A stretch of 64,000 nucleotides of DNA from Arctopsyche grandis (lineage: Eukaryota > Arthropoda > Insecta > Trichoptera > Hydropsychidae): the NCBI RefSeq assembly GCF_051622035.1, contig NC_135360.1, positions 8,298,001 to 8,362,000 of the forward strand, given 5' to 3'. The first letter of the stretch is position 1; every line of letters begins with the position of its first letter. This document shows positions 48,541 to 61,605 of this stretch, piece after piece. The notes under the pieces were generated by a model. The model searched no databases and was not told the origin of the DNA. It worked only from the letters and a program-made list of their open reading frames with translations. The translations under genes and the position numbers were made by a program.

Positions 48541-50028
48541 TTCTTGAACTAAAAGACCTATACATATAATATCTTAAGAATTATATCGAAATTTTTTCGA
48601 AATCACGAGTACAGTGAATTTTATTTTTTTTATTTTCTAAGCTAAAATTATACCAAAAAAACCTAACCGGTGAACTCAATGCGCCTCCCTGGAAAAATCT
48701 ATAAATAAACATACATTCCCATGATATTGACAGTTTTCATTTCTATTTCATTAGTAGCCGATATTCATTGTGGCATTTTTGTACCATTGGATGTAGTTCA
48801 ATTGAAATTACACTACCAAAATAATTTCAAACGTATATAGTGAATTTACATATATGTATAACATTGTTCCAATTGATAAATTTAAGGTATAGATATTGAA
48901 ACTTAATTACCTTACCGAGACCGTCAAAATGGAATGGCACTTACATGTACATATGTATGTAGCATAGGCAGAAATCGGACTATTTCATTCAATTCAAACC
49001 GTGCGCTGCTTTTCAATTTTAAATGTTGAAAAGTATACGTGTGTCAGTACTGAATTATAATATATTAGTAAGTTAATCGAATTCATCGTCCTCCCCTTTA
49101 TCAATGCAGAACAAATTTGTTTGCGGAATAAACACAGAAGTCTAATTTCTTATTTTTTTTATATAATTATGAAGAAAAAATTACACTAAAATTGGAGTAT
49201 AGTTAAATACTCTCTTTATTTACACTAAAACCACGCTACTGATAAAAAAATGCTCCACGAAAAAAGTTTGATTGAATACCAATGCAAATAAACTTATGTG
49301 AAAAAGAGCTATTAAGTTAATCTCGAACACTCTTAGATAACAGAATATGCTTATTAGTAGAATGTTAGCTTATTCACAGTTGATGCTTCATCGCCGAAGG
49401 ATGCGGCCAAACAAACATTGCTCTTAAAATTATATCATTTTTGAGGTAAATATTTACATTTACTACACAATCATAAAGAAAAAACATAAATAAAGTAAAA
49501 AATAGCTCTTGTCTGTAAGAAATTTAACATTATATATATACTTACATATATACATATATGTATGTGCATATATAAATTTGAATATTGGATTTAATAAAAA
49601 CATATCAAGAAGCAAGATTTTTTGAATCGTATAAATAAAATTTATGTCACTCATTACGATAGCCTTTATTAATAGCATTTGACCTTTAAGCAAATTTTGA
49701 ATGTACATATACTTATTAATCAGTTACTTTATCAGTTACTTTATCTTTTTCATTCACTGTTTTACTAATCTGTTTGAAAACTAAGCATTTGTGGTGTATT
49801 TTTGTACCTATAAGACTTTCTGACGATATTTAAAGAATTTTTTGACGATATAGAAATTGTAAAATATTTTGCCAATTGATATATAAAGATAATTTTTACA
49901 AATTTATTTCATTGTTATCGAATTGTGTTATTGTTCATGAATGCAACGGTTCAATAATATTTATTTTATTCGGTTTATCAACAAACCATTTAAAATATAA
50001 TTAGTCTTTTTTTAGTTCTACGTGCAAC
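48541..50028. promoter_or_regulatory. ERMP1 upstream region
   Basis: AT-rich intergenic DNA with short (TA)n and TACATATA tracts, and a diverged SINE-tail phrase at about 48660-48720. No gene. The ERMP1 promoter should lie at its right end; no clear motif. Confidence 0.35.
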
Positions 50029-51671
50029 ATGACGGAGAATTCAAATATGCAGTCTGATTTACAAAAAGACAAGAAATTCCAACGAGACCCACATTTCATT
50101 TCTTGGCAATGGCCAATCGTTGTGCTGGCTGCGGGTTGTTTACTCTACTATTTGATTCATATTTCGGATCACAGTTTACCGAAAGAAGTGACTATTCACG
50201 AAGCCGTAAGTGAGATATTACCACTACTATTTTTCAAATCTACCTACATATGTAAGTACATACAGGGCTGCCGAGAGGGGAGGGGGGAAGCTGGGGTTAA
50301 AGTTCCAGGGCCCGGACTACTTGATGGGCCCTGTGTTGGGACTTTCGACTGATCGATATTGATATTTTGGTTCGGTGATTATTGGTCACAAAGCGCTCGC
50401 CCAAAATTTACTAAAATCTCTGAACGGAACATCTGGCAACTAAAAAGTCCATCATACTAACGATTACTATCATACTAACGAGAACTCAAGTGCTAAATAT
50501 TCCGTATTCGCGATTTTCATGGCAAAAATTGTCATTTAGGCGATCGCAATATGACTAATAATCCAATTACCCCTGTGTATATATGTACATACATGTATAT
50601 AGAAAGTGAATGAGATAAAAGTATCGAAAAACAATAGATGGTAAAAAATACTTTTACGAGTGTACATAATGCATTTTAACATCGTCAATAAATTGACCGT
50701 TAAATAATTTCTTTTATAGTGTCACTATCGTAAATTTTATTGATTGTTTTTTTAGATCGAAAATACGAATTTATTCAGTTCGGAAAGGTCTAGGAATACA
50801 CTTCGAAAATTGACTAAGCTTGGTCCAAGGCTGGCTGGTAGTATACAGAATGAAGTACATGCACCAGCTTTGATAGAGCACGAGGTTCAAGAAGCTCAAT
50901 CGAATGCTCACTCTTCTCAATCCATCCTCCTACAGGTGCTTCAAAATATTACAAGATTTCAGAATTCCCTTCGACTGCCCAATCGTTACTTATAACGCTA
51001 AGAATTAATAGTATTTTAATTGTATTACAAAACTATAGCATATCTCGATGAGATCTACCTGAATAAAGAGCTCAACTTAATTTCAATCTGGGTATTTGCT
51101 ATATACCTAGACACAGAAAAATCTTTTATTTGGCTCTCGTGGTTTTATAAAAGCTTTTTTTTTTTACAAAAGTACTTCTAATTTTTTAGAGGCAAAAAGG
51201 AAGTGGAGCATACTTTCTAGGATTTAAACTGGGCTTTACCAATATTTACGACAATATTCAAAACGTTTTGGCTTTGTTAGAAGGGAGCGATGGAAATCAC
51301 AGTATTCTGATTAACTGCCATTATGACACTGTAGCTGCTAGTGAAGGTTTTCATTTTATTTACTATTATATTTTATTATCTTAAGATTGCTTTTGAATGT
51401 TTTTTTTCCTTTTATTTAAATAGGAGCATCAGACGATGGTATAACTTGTGCAGTCATGTTGGAACTGTTACGAGTGTTGTCCATGCAAACATTACGTTTG
51501 AAACACAACGTGATATTTCTATTCAACGGAGCTGAAGAAACTCCTCTTCAAGTACATATGTTCAGAGTTTTAGTTGATTTAAATAGTTTTAACTTGCTTA
51601 TTGGTTTTAATATATTATTTTAGGGAGCTCACATGTTTTTAAAGCACGAGTGGGCAAAAAAAGCACGAATT
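50029..51671 (+). pseudogene. Ermp1: ERMP1 N-terminal part (5 exons), interrupted
   Basis: Endoplasmic reticulum metallopeptidase 1, an M28-family zinc peptidase fused to a multi-pass membrane domain. Exons 50029-50205, 50756-50935, 51190-51346, 51424-51551 and a truncated exon from 51624. Visible: a cytosolic N-tail, one membrane segment (WPIVVLAAGCLLYYLIHI), RLAGS, then M28 metal-site motifs HYDT, GASDDG and FNGAEE, and GAHMFLKHEWAKKA. At about 51671 the sequence stops resembling ERMP1 in mid-exon; no splice donor follows, and the remaining peptidase residues (including the later metal ligands) are absent from the window. As written the gene cannot encode a complete enzyme. The break may be real or an assembly fault. 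Confidence 0.9.
50268..50345 (+). repeat. hAT-like end in ERMP1 intron 1
   Basis: CAGGGCTGCCGAGAGGGGAG followed by a G-rich tract and GGGCCCTGTG resembles the terminal repeat of non-autonomous hAT elements and the 47260 element. The far end is not identified. Confidence 0.45.
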
Positions 51672-53934
51672 GTTAGAGAATTAATTTTTTATAATTTTTT
51701 TTTTTTATTTAACTGATGTGTTAATTAAAATGTGAATAATACGTATCATAGACGTTGTCATTGGAAATGTATTATTGATAGTCAAAATGTACTATTTTTT
51801 TTATATATATATACATATTATCGCATATTGTGATTGAACTGAAATCGAAACTCGATGTATCTGGAGTGCTTGCTGTGTAGTGAATATGTAGATATTTTTT
51901 ACGAGCATCTTACAACTCCTAAAATTCCTATCAAACATTTATTAACTTGATTTGAGGTTCAAAATTAATAACTGCACAAGATTTATATATCTAGATTGAC
52001 TGATTGTAATCTTGTGGATGTTGATTTTTTTTTTATTATTATTATAATTATTATTTTGAATCCTTAGATGAAAATTATACATGAATACGTTTTTTTTTGC
52101 TAATGATAAAATATGAATTAGTTATAGAATTTGTTGTTTACGTTGGCACAGTTTACGGTAATTTTATTGAATATGTACGTTAAATTCTCTCTGGAGAATT
52201 TCACTGCATATATAATTGAAAAATTGTATCAATTGATTAAATTTGTATTGTGTCATGGAGGTGTATAGATTATCAGTTTCCTTTTCCACTTTTTGAAGTG
52301 TGATACGTCAAGCAAAAACCTTTTTATTTTCCATGGTTTTTATTTGTACGAGTCGAATCTTGTTACATATTAGATTTTAGATCCACTTTGCTTGAAATTT
52401 TGCACGCATGTGAATTCTATCAAAATTTTAGCCGACCTCCCCACATTTACCAAAGCTATTTACTAATTCTTAACCCTTTGCCCGCAGCAATAAATATAGC
52501 GAACAAGCCCTGTACCTTTTTCACGAATTTGGCAATCGAGTTTTCGACCTTAAATACAGATTTTAATATTTACTCAAGTAACCAGATATGTTAATTAACA
52601 CATAGAGTATTATTTTAAACAATAAAATACATACTCGTAGTTTTGGATTAATTGTCAAATAATCATTCTTCATAATTGTATGAAGACGTGACGTCACATA
52701 AACGAGGTTTCAGTATGGTTCCACAAAAAACTAATTTTTGACTGGTATATATTAATTTTAAGCAAATTGAATATATGGCATTCAACTCAGTAATATATTC
52801 AACCAATTTTGAACCTTAAAACAGTTGCATATAAGCGCTAATATAGGCGCATATAAGCCTCAAAATCCCGTGCAAAGTTCAGAAATTCTATGGAAGACAG
52901 CCGCGCTACAGACTTGTCGCCCAAAGTTAAAAGCATTAAAGAGTTAATTGAAGCTATATGTCGGATGTAGATAGTATGCAATACATATCAGCATTATAAA
53001 GTGTGTGAAACTAAAACCATGTAATCTAAAAAGTGTTTTTAGACGATTTTGTATTATAGCAAATGAAATTGGAAAGAGACTGTAAATGCAGGTGGGTTTT
53101 TGTTTGAGACCACTACTGTACATACTCATCTATATATTTCACAATTGAAATATGCAATATTTAGAGAGAATTTAGCGTTTTTAATTTTATAGATATATAT
53201 TTGCTTATTTATTATTATTATTATACATTATATACATATACAATATCCTTCCATTAATACCGGACTCCGCCGAAATATTAATCCCACGTGTGATTTAATC
53301 CTAATCTAATGTGATATATACACACTGTGATATTTTCCTTAGCGATAATTGTTTTATATATATTTACTATTATTATATGGATTTTATTTTCAATTTACAC
53401 ATTGCACACTGAAAAGTCGTTCAAAATGTACAATCCTTACGTGTCACCTGTACCAAATGTTTAACGCTGAACTGAACTGAATGTACTCTACTTTATTGGT
53501 GTTTGCCCCCCCCCTACATATTATTATTATATTTCAAATGTTAGTTTCAAGGGTTTTTTTTTTTAATTGAAAATTTGTATACAACTACTTATTGCATTGT
53601 ATAATATAATAGATTTGAAATGTTCAATTTCATAAAACTGAATTGTTCATTTTTATATACATATATATTGTTTTTATTGTGTGATGATGTCACGTGTATC
53701 TTAATATATGACTTTTTATACATTTTCTTTTTACAACGATGGTATTATTGTGTGACTATTTTGATATTTGTTATTTTTTTTTAAATGGTTTATACGTGTC
53801 GCGGACACTGAAGTTGTACGTTTGTTATTTTGGTACCTGGGTTTAGTCATAAGTTTTCCTCTAGATAATGTCGTTATGTATAAGTGGGTGAAAGGCGCTC
53901 GTAGGTGTTATTCGTGTGGCTGTTGGTGTTACAG
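51672..53934. other. AT-rich segment between the ERMP1 break and the first antisense exon
   Basis: Noncoding, AT-rich. From 53492 rightward it is the mirror of 64000 leftward. The left part (51672-53491) is probably also mirrored beyond the window, which would place the partner edge near 65820; this cannot be seen here. Confidence 0.5.
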
Positions 53935-54066
53935 CACGTGACGGTGGGTGCGGCTGGCAGCGCCGATGTCAACTTCTCCTCGGCGGACGCCTGTGATCGC
54001 TTCGTCCGCCGCTTCCACGGCCGGCTCGTAGCTGCGTGCCGTCTGTCCGTCACCGTGTCCAACTGA
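53935..54066 (+). CDS. Possible terminal exon of an unknown gene (left-arm copy)
   Basis: GC-rich exon-like block in AT-rich DNA. It follows a good acceptor (TGTTGGTGTTACAG) and reads HVTVGAAGSADVNFSSADAC, then DRFVRRFHGRLVAACRLSV and a stop at 54064-54066, about 43 residues. The pattern GSADVNF...A...F..RFHGRLV...L.V is reminiscent of the second half of an RNA-recognition motif, but this is weak. A competing reading on the opposite strand is also open for about 50 codons. It is present again as 63426-63557 on the minus strand, which would be the original, convergent with ERMP1. Confidence 0.35.
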   Translation, partial: HVTVGAAGSADVNFSSADACDRFVRRFHGRLVAACRLSVTVSN

Positions 54067-55886
54067 ATTCAATGATCTGGAATCCCGCTATCCCCCACCG
54101 CGCCGCCGTCAGGATTCAGACTACTTCTGCTGCCGACGTCACCGCTGGATTCATCTTTTATTCAATTATTTTACTTTTCTAACTAATTAATTGCACATAC
54201 ATACGTATATATATTTTATATGTAGAATTTATTTTTAAAATTTTTCGAGACTTGTAATTTTTTGACTGCCTTAGGTGAGAAATGTATCGGTTGCCGTTCT
54301 GGCGAATTTTAAAATATATTTTAGATAATATAATGATTTTTTTTGTTGTTGTTGTGTATGTAGTTTTGATGTATGTATATTTTGTCAGAACGGCGTTGAT
54401 TTGTATATCCGATTCAATTCTGCTAGTTTTTATTATTGTTTTAACTTGTAACAAAATTTTAGGCATACCTATCTTTGTGATTCGTAGTCGAATAGATTAA
54501 AAGTGTGTAAGATTCAGCAATTTTATTTTTAAATGTATAAATATATTTGTGATGGTAGAATAATTACACGTAACATGCTATATAAACTTATGTAATTGAT
54601 GTTTCAACTAAATCAAGTTAAAAAATTTGTAAAAACAATCTTAAGTAAATCAATTTCTACGTAAGAATTCTTTCTCCTTTTTTATTTCGTATGAAATATC
54701 GCGACAATCTTAAATTTTGAAGACTTGTTACACTTTTTTGTCTTCGATCTTCAAAGCAATACACTCGATTTATTACAAAATTGCTCACGTTTTTAACGCT
54801 TCACTGTCACCAATGAGTAAAAACATGTTGATTAACATTTGAAGCATTTCATAATATGTATCATTCACATAATAATCTCCAATTTATCGCATACATATAT
54901 AGCACTGAGAGAGTTTAATATTCTATGCATTTTGTAACCTTTCTGCATAATCATTACATGTAAAATTCGATTAATGCAACCCGAATATCTTATCAGTTGT
55001 TTTTTTTTTTTAATCAAAAAGTTTATTAAGTGTGATTTTTTTTTGTTAAATCTGAAATTACCATGTCTATGTATAATTTAAATTTGAAAGCCATTCTTAC
55101 AAAGTGTTACAAATTTTGGGTGCATTTGTCGAGTTTCTGCTTACAATAAAATATGTGTGTATTTATAATAGTTTAAAGTACCTCAATCGACTAAACTAAA
55201 ATATTTATTATAACGCTTTTGCATTCGATTTAAGCACAGAAACATTATCTTCTTGACCATTGATGTCCGTTACTTAAGTTCGACCAAAATTTTTAAGTGA
55301 TAACATTTCTTTTCGTTGATACCTTGTTTTTATTTTGTATTTAATAAAGTTCACTATTTGTATGAACTTATTTGATATTTAATTTGTTAATTTATTTACT
55401 AAGTACATATAATACAGTCTTCGTAAAGCTCTGTTTCAACTGCCGTCATGAATTAACTTTAAAGGGTATTCTTCTCTTTCTTTTTTTGACTTTTAGGTAT
55501 TATATACTATAATATTGATTAATAAAAGTGGTACAATTTAAATATGTATTTAATTTTTGAATACAAACTATATTTAGAATGTGTTGAGAAATGAGTGTTT
55601 TTATTTGTGTTCTACGCCTGTCCTATTGTAACTTAATATGTCAATTTTATTTGTGTATATATTAGAATATATATTAAATAGAAACGAATTAGTTTTATTA
55701 ATTTAATTTGTGATAATATACATTTTTTAACATAGCGAGTTCTTGCTATCGTCTTTTATGATTGAGAATTTATTCACATTGAAAAAAAAATAATACAAAT
55801 TTGAAAATATAATTATTATTTTTTACAATCTATTGTTTTATTTTATACACTCCTTAAACTTAATTATATTAATCACATATGTATGC
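54067..55886. other. Noncoding part of the left arm
   Basis: AT-rich mirror of 61606-63425: the downstream flank of ERMP1, probably facing 3' UTRs of ERMP1 and its neighbour. Only short incidental frames. Confidence 0.6.
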
Positions 55887-58098
55887 CTAGATGATGTATG
55901 ATTTGTAAGCACTTATCCAGCCAATCATCGTCGTCCAATCTGGGAAACTGTCGAGGAAATCATTGAATTCCTTCGTTCTGTCACCTTCATGGTGTGCATA
56001 ATTACCTGCCAATCCTATATCCATAATCGGTCGCCCAGCTTTCTGCTCCGGAGTTACCTGTTTATCATCATTATTTTATTGATTAGTATTTTTACATATA
56101 AAAATCAATGATGAAGAAGAGTAAATATTTAAAAAAAATCCCTTACATTTTTTCATATGGACGTGAAATTTCAATCTACGACCAAAATTTAAACTAACAA
56201 AATGGTTTGTTACCGAGAGTTGGCGCGAACAAATGCGCTTGTGTAATGTCTTTGAATAGGTGTATAGCATGCTGTCACACTGCATACTATTCAATAATAA
56301 TATAATATGTTGTCAGACCAATGAGCGAAGTGAAATATAAAAAAGCCTTGTAATTAAAAAAACGCTCTGTCCCTTTCGCGCGCTTCTGTGTGAGTATGAG
56401 AACGCGCCAACTTTCATTAACAGACCTGTAGTTACGGCAGCCATTTTGATTTTGAATGTACGAGTGGGAATTTCAAATTATACTTTGTTCACTATAATCA
56501 ACGAAAACTATATTTACATATACATAGTATGGAAACGTAACGAATGAAACGACGGTGTTTTTATACACACTGTTTATATTTATTGTGACGAGCGTGGATG
56601 ATGCAAAGTAGAATTCACCAACATGGTCGAATCGCAGAATGGCAACCCAGACTCGACCATGTCGTGCCCCCCCCCCCCCCCAATAATATTTATTCGTAAA
56701 CATCAAAGCTCTATTCAAATAACGCCAGTTGGAAATATGATGTAATTTTTTGGGTTAGTCAGCATCTCATCTCAATATTGATAGTAATGTACATATACTG
56801 TCGATGGCCGAAAATTTGAACAACTCAAACGGGAACTTACTTCAAAATCTAAAGTTATACTGTAGTCATTGATTATATCGCCGCGTACAATATGGAGGTA
56901 ATACAATGGTCTTCCTTTCCATTCTGTAGTGGGTGTGATTGGCGATGGTACGCTCCAAGAGATCAATTCAGCTCCTTCACGAGGTGCAAACGTCAATGTC
57001 AAACGATCAGGACCTATGTATGCAATAAATTTTCTAACAAAACTGGTAATTTTAAAATAGCTTACATAAGTGCAATTATAAAACCTTTTAACCCAAGTTC
57101 GATGGAACATTTGGAACTGTTTGGATCGTTCGCTTTGCAGCGACTTTTAAAAATCAATTCTGTCTTATTCGGAAAGTGTGGAGGTGGTGCAGGAATCCAA
57201 CTGCTAGTGAGGCTAAAAATGGATACATTTAGTATTTACATATCCATATATTATTAAATCGACATCATCATCATCATCTACGGCCATTCGTCATCCACTG
57301 CTGAATGAAGGCTTCTCCAATACGATTCCACTCGTTTTTGTTTTGCGCAACTCTCATCCATCTCACCCCACACATTTTCTTAATTTCGTCTACCCATTCT
57401 TCCCTGCGGTCTTCCTTTTACCCTTTTGCATTCTCTCGGGTACCACTCTAGCATTTATGTATTTTGTCCACCTTTCGTCCATTCTTCTAGCCACGTGCTT
57501 CCCCCATTGCCATTTCAATCTCTTCACTCTATCCACTATGTCCACTACCCTCGTCATACTTCTCACCCACTTGTTCCACTTCCTGTCTTTCCTCGTTATG
57601 CCGAGCATAAAGCGTTCCACATTTCTTTAAGTGTATTGGACTCTGTGCACTATTTTGGTGTTCAATGTCCAAGTTTCAGATCCATTTTTTAGATCCAAAA
57701 AGAGTGACATTTTTGATTTAAAAACAACATTCATTCGTCCAAATGCACTCCATCCTAATTCCACACGTCTCTCGACATATGAGTATATTATTCAAACACA
57801 TACCTGAGCGGTATCATCCTGGTCATGAAGAATGGAAGTCCACAGTTCATTTCTTCTTCACAGTCTTGTTTCAAAGATATCATAGATCGTCCCCCAAGTG
57901 GCACAGTGCGCGGACTGTTGCGATCCAGGTTCAATATGAAATATCCCGTCTCACGTCTTCTTATTATTTGCGATTCATTGTATAATTCTCGATCACTATG
58001 CTTTACAATAAAAAATATTGTTAAATAACCTCCATGAGTTTAAACAATAATCAATGAAATAGAAATCGATCACCATAATCCAATAACGCTGTGGAGCG
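55887..58098 (-). pseudogene. Antisense duplicate of ERMP1 3' exons
   Basis: Contains, on the minus strand, copies of the right-arm exons: 58098-58074 (25 bp of the FPYKAGP exon), 58000-57804, 57212-57085, 57013-56841 and 55887-56057 with the final stop. It has no promoter or upstream exons of its own, and lies in the wrong orientation to be spliced to the ERMP1 5' exons, so it cannot complete the gene. Confidence 0.93.
57262..57700 (+). mobile_element. LINE 3' fragment (left-arm copy)
   Basis: Mirror of 59792-60230. In the minus orientation it encodes the C-terminal tail of an insect non-LTR retrotransposon (see 59792-60230), ending in a CAT/ATG repeat. Confidence 0.8.
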
Positions 58099-59393
58099 CT
58101 GTGATAATACAATATTAATGATAAATATTGTCATAGTGAGGAATTCGGCTGAAAATGTGACAGTGGACAAACAGCCTCATTTTAAAGAAGTAGATGTAAA
58201 ATCAAAATCGTCACACAACTTAAACACTTTAGGTAAAATAGCTTAATCTGGGCGACAACCATAGAAAATATTTTAAAAATGTTTTATTAATCTGTACTAC
58301 TTTTCAACAGGTGTAGTATTACGAGAGGTGGGTATATCATTGGCAGCTTGGGTAATAGGAATACTCTTGGCAGTGACTTTAGTCGTTGCAATAGGTTTCT
58401 TAATAGATACTGCAGCTCCATTAGCCATGCCCTGGTACTCCAATGTTTGGCTTATTTTTCCTATCTACTGGTGTCCAAGTCTGGTTATGTATGCTCTCGT
58501 ACCACATTTAGTAAATAAATGGAGAAAAGAAAAGGTATTTTTATCTAAATGTCAATATTATTGAAATAAAATTTACTTGAACTTAATGGTTGGCGTTCCA
58601 TTTCAGCGAGGACTATCGATTGCAAATACTGTTTATCTCAATTTGATAACAGTTCAAATTCCATGGATTGTATTGCTGTTTTTATTTACATGTTTAGGGA
58701 TACGATCGAGTTCTTTATTCTTTTTGCCTGTGTTGTGTAGCGCTGTGGCTAATTTAGTATTACATCTTTCGACTTTATATATAAATGGTACAGTTACATT
58801 TTGCCTCATTATTAAAGTTTTCAGATAGCTTGGTATTAAACAAACCTTAGATTTCGATTCTTATTGGTCGACGACTTTATTTACAAACATACATTAGAAC
58901 ATTTTCGCTGACCAAAAGAAGTTTATTTTTTTTTTTGTATTGCCAAGTTACATGAAATGAGACATCATGGATGTTTAATGTATTCTTAAATTAAATGATT
59001 TTGCAGTTCACAAATGGATTTGGGTCTACATTGCAATCCATATACCATCTTTAGTATTCACCTTAAGCACGGCTCTACTAGTTTATGTAATGATTATTCC
59101 AATTTCTGCTCGTTCTGGTCCTATTAATCGTGATGTGTTCATTGGAATCGTATCGTCACTACTAGTATTTTTCGTCATAAGTTTTGCGGTAAAATATTAT
59201 ACTATAAACTTCGCATTTACACCTTAGTATAAATATGTAAGATTATATTTAATTTTGAGCAGATTCCTCTGATGGGTCTGGTGAGGAAAGAGCTTCCAGT
59301 TTTAGTCATCTTGGCAAGTTTTTCAGTATTGATGATCACAATAGCATTGTCTTCTTCTGTTGGATTTCCGTATAAAGCAGGGCCAAATTCACC
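58099..59393 (+). other. Single-copy spacer of the inverted duplication
   Basis: 1295 bp present once, between the two arms. It holds four complete ERMP1 exons and parts of two others. Its edges, TGGAGCG|CTG at 58098/58099 and C|CGCTCCA at 59393/59394, fall inside exons. Confidence 0.95.
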
Positions 59394-59791
59394 CGCTCCA
59401 CAGCGTTATTGGATTATGGTGATCGATTTCTATTTCATTGATTATTGTTTAAACTCATGGAGGTTATTTAACAATATTTTTTATTGTAAAGCATAGTGAT
59501 CGAGAATTATACAATGAATCGCAAATAATAAGAAGACGTGAGACGGGATATTTCATATTGAACCTGGATCGCAACAGTCCGCGCACTGTGCCACTTGGGG
59601 GACGATCTATGATATCTTTGAAACAAGACTGTGAAGAAGAAATGAACTGTGGACTTCCATTCTTCATGACCAGGATGATACCGCTCAGGTATGTGTTTGA
59701 ATAATATACTCATATGTCGAGAGACGTGTGGAATTAGGATGGAGTGCATTTGGACGAATGAATGTTGTTTTTAAATCAAAAATGTCACTCT

Positions 59792-60230
59792 TTTTGGATC
59801 TAAAAAATGGATCTGAAACTTGGACATTGAACACCAAAATAGTGCACAGAGTCCAATACACTTAAAGAAATGTGGAACGCTTTATGCTCGGCATAACGAG
59901 GAAAGACAGGAAGTGGAACAAGTGGGTGAGAAGTATGACGAGGGTAGTGGACATAGTGGATAGAGTGAAGAGATTGAAATGGCAATGGGGGAAGCACGTG
60001 GCTAGAAGAATGGACGAAAGGTGGACAAAATACATAAATGCTAGAGTGGTACCCGAGAGAATGCAAAAGGGTAAAAGGAAGACCGCAGGGAAGAATGGGT
60101 AGACGAAATTAAGAAAATGTGTGGGGTGAGATGGATGAGAGTTGCGCAAAACAAAAACGAGTGGAATCGTATTGGAGAAGCCTTCATTCAGCAGTGGATG
60201 ACGAATGGCCGTAGATGATGATGATGATGT
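59792..60230 (+). mobile_element. LINE 3' fragment in an ERMP1 intron
   Basis: In the 59689-60279 intron, plus strand: MERFMLGITRKDRKWNKWV, then RVKRLKWQWGKHVARRMDER and a tail-proximal GVRWMRVAQNKNEWNRIGEA. This is the RT C-terminal tail common to insect LINEs of the RTE-like kind. It ends in ATGATGATG repeats at about 60225. It is 5'-truncated, with a frame break near 60100. Confidence 0.8.
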
Positions 60231-61605
60231 CGATTTAATAATATATGGATATGTAAATACTAAATGTATCCATTTTTAGCCTCACTAGCAGTTGGATTCC
60301 TGCACCACCTCCACACTTTCCGAATAAGACAGAATTGATTTTTAAAAGTCGCTGCAAAGCGAACGATCCAAACAGTTCCAAATGTTCCATCGAACTTGGG
60401 TTAAAAGGTTTTATAATTGCACTTATGTAAGCTATTTTAAAATTACCAGTTTTGTTAGAAAATTTATTGCATACATAGGTCCTGATCGTTTGACATTGAC
60501 GTTTGCACCTCGTGAAGGAGCTGAATTGATCTCTTGGAGCGTACCATCGCCAATCACACCCACTACAGAATGGAAAGGAAGACCATTGTATTACCTCCAT
60601 ATTGTACGCGGCGATATAATCAATGACTACAGTATAACTTTAGATTTTGAAGTAAGTTCCCGTTTGAGTTGTTCAAATTTTCGGCCATCGACAGTATATG
60701 TACATTACTATCAATATTGAGATGAGATGCTGACTAACCCAAAAAATTACATCATATTTCCAACTGGCGTTATTTGAATAGAGCTTTGATGTTTACGAAT
60801 AAATATTATTGGGGGGGGGGGGGGGCACGACATGGTCGAGTCTGGGTTGCCATTCTGCGATTCGACCATGTTGGTGAATTCTACTTTGCATCATCCACGC
60901 TCGTCACAATAAATATAAACAGTGTGTATAAAAACACCGTCGTTTCATTCGTTACGTTTCCATACTATGTATATGTAAATATAGTTTTCGTTGATTATAG
61001 TGAACAAAGTATAATTTGAAATTCCCACTCGTACATTCAAAATCAAAATGGCTGCCGTAACTACAGGTCTGTTAATGAAAGTTGGCGCGTTCTCATACTC
61101 ACACAGAAGCGCGCGAAAGGGACAGAGCGTTTTTTTAATTACAAGGCTTTTTTATATTTCACTTCGCTCATTGGTCTGACAACATATTATATTATTATTG
61201 AATAGTATGCAGTGTGACAGCATGCTATACACCTATTCAAAGACATTACACAAGCGCATTTGTTCGCGCCAACTCTCGGTAACAAACCATTTTGTTAGTT
61301 TAAATTTTGGTCGTAGATTGAAATTTCACGTCCATATGAAAAAATGTAAGGGATTTTTTTTAAATATTTACTCTTCTTCATCATTGATTTTTATATGTAA
61401 AAATACTAATCAATAAAATAATGATGATAAACAGGTAACTCCGGAGCAGAAAGCTGGGCGACCGATTATGGATATAGGATTGGCAGGTAATTATGCACAC
61501 CATGAAGGTGACAGAACGAAGGAATTCAATGATTTCCTCGACAGTTTCCCAGATTGGACGACGATGATTGGCTGGATAAGTGCTTACAAATCATACATCA
61601 TCTAG

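Larger units (their letters stand above)
53492..58098 (-). repeat. Left arm of a large inverted duplication
   Basis: Exact reverse complement, in every stretch compared, of 59394-64000 (coordinates of partners sum to 117492). It contains antisense copies of the last ERMP1 exons, an ERMP1-intron LINE fragment and the 3' end of a convergent neighbour. Identity includes a 15-base C run (56667-56681 against 60811-60825), a 12-base T run near 55000 and all compared intronic sequence. The arm ends abruptly at 58098, inside an ERMP1 exon. Confidence 0.97.
58099..61605 (+). pseudogene. Ermp1: ERMP1 C-terminal part (membrane domain and tail)
   Basis: Exons: a truncated one at 58099-58232, then 58311-58534, 58607-58787, 59007-59188, 59263-59418, 59492-59688, 60280-60407, 60479-60651 and 61435-61605; all remaining junctions keep frame. 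They encode six to seven hydrophobic membrane segments (LAAWVIGILLAVTLVVAIGF; PWIVLLFLFTCLGI; IPSLVFTLSTALLVYVMIIP; LVILASFSVLMITIAL) and the ER-lumenal tail (RRRETGYFILNLDRNSP; DRLTLTFAPREGAELISWS; PDWTTMIGWISAYKSYII, stop). The order and motifs match ERMP1. The 5' boundary (58099) is the inverted-repeat junction, not a splice site. About 150-200 residues between this part and the 5' part are missing (estimate from family layout). Confidence 0.9.

Noticed and set aside
50268-50345. Possible alternative 3' extension of ERMP1 exon 1
   Set aside because: A good donor at 50206 and a family-consistent junction to 50756; the extension runs into a hAT-like repeat.
57343-57692. Frames of 88-95 residues in the left arm, plus strand
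   Set aside because: Complement of the LINE fragment tail; the LINE reads on the other strand.
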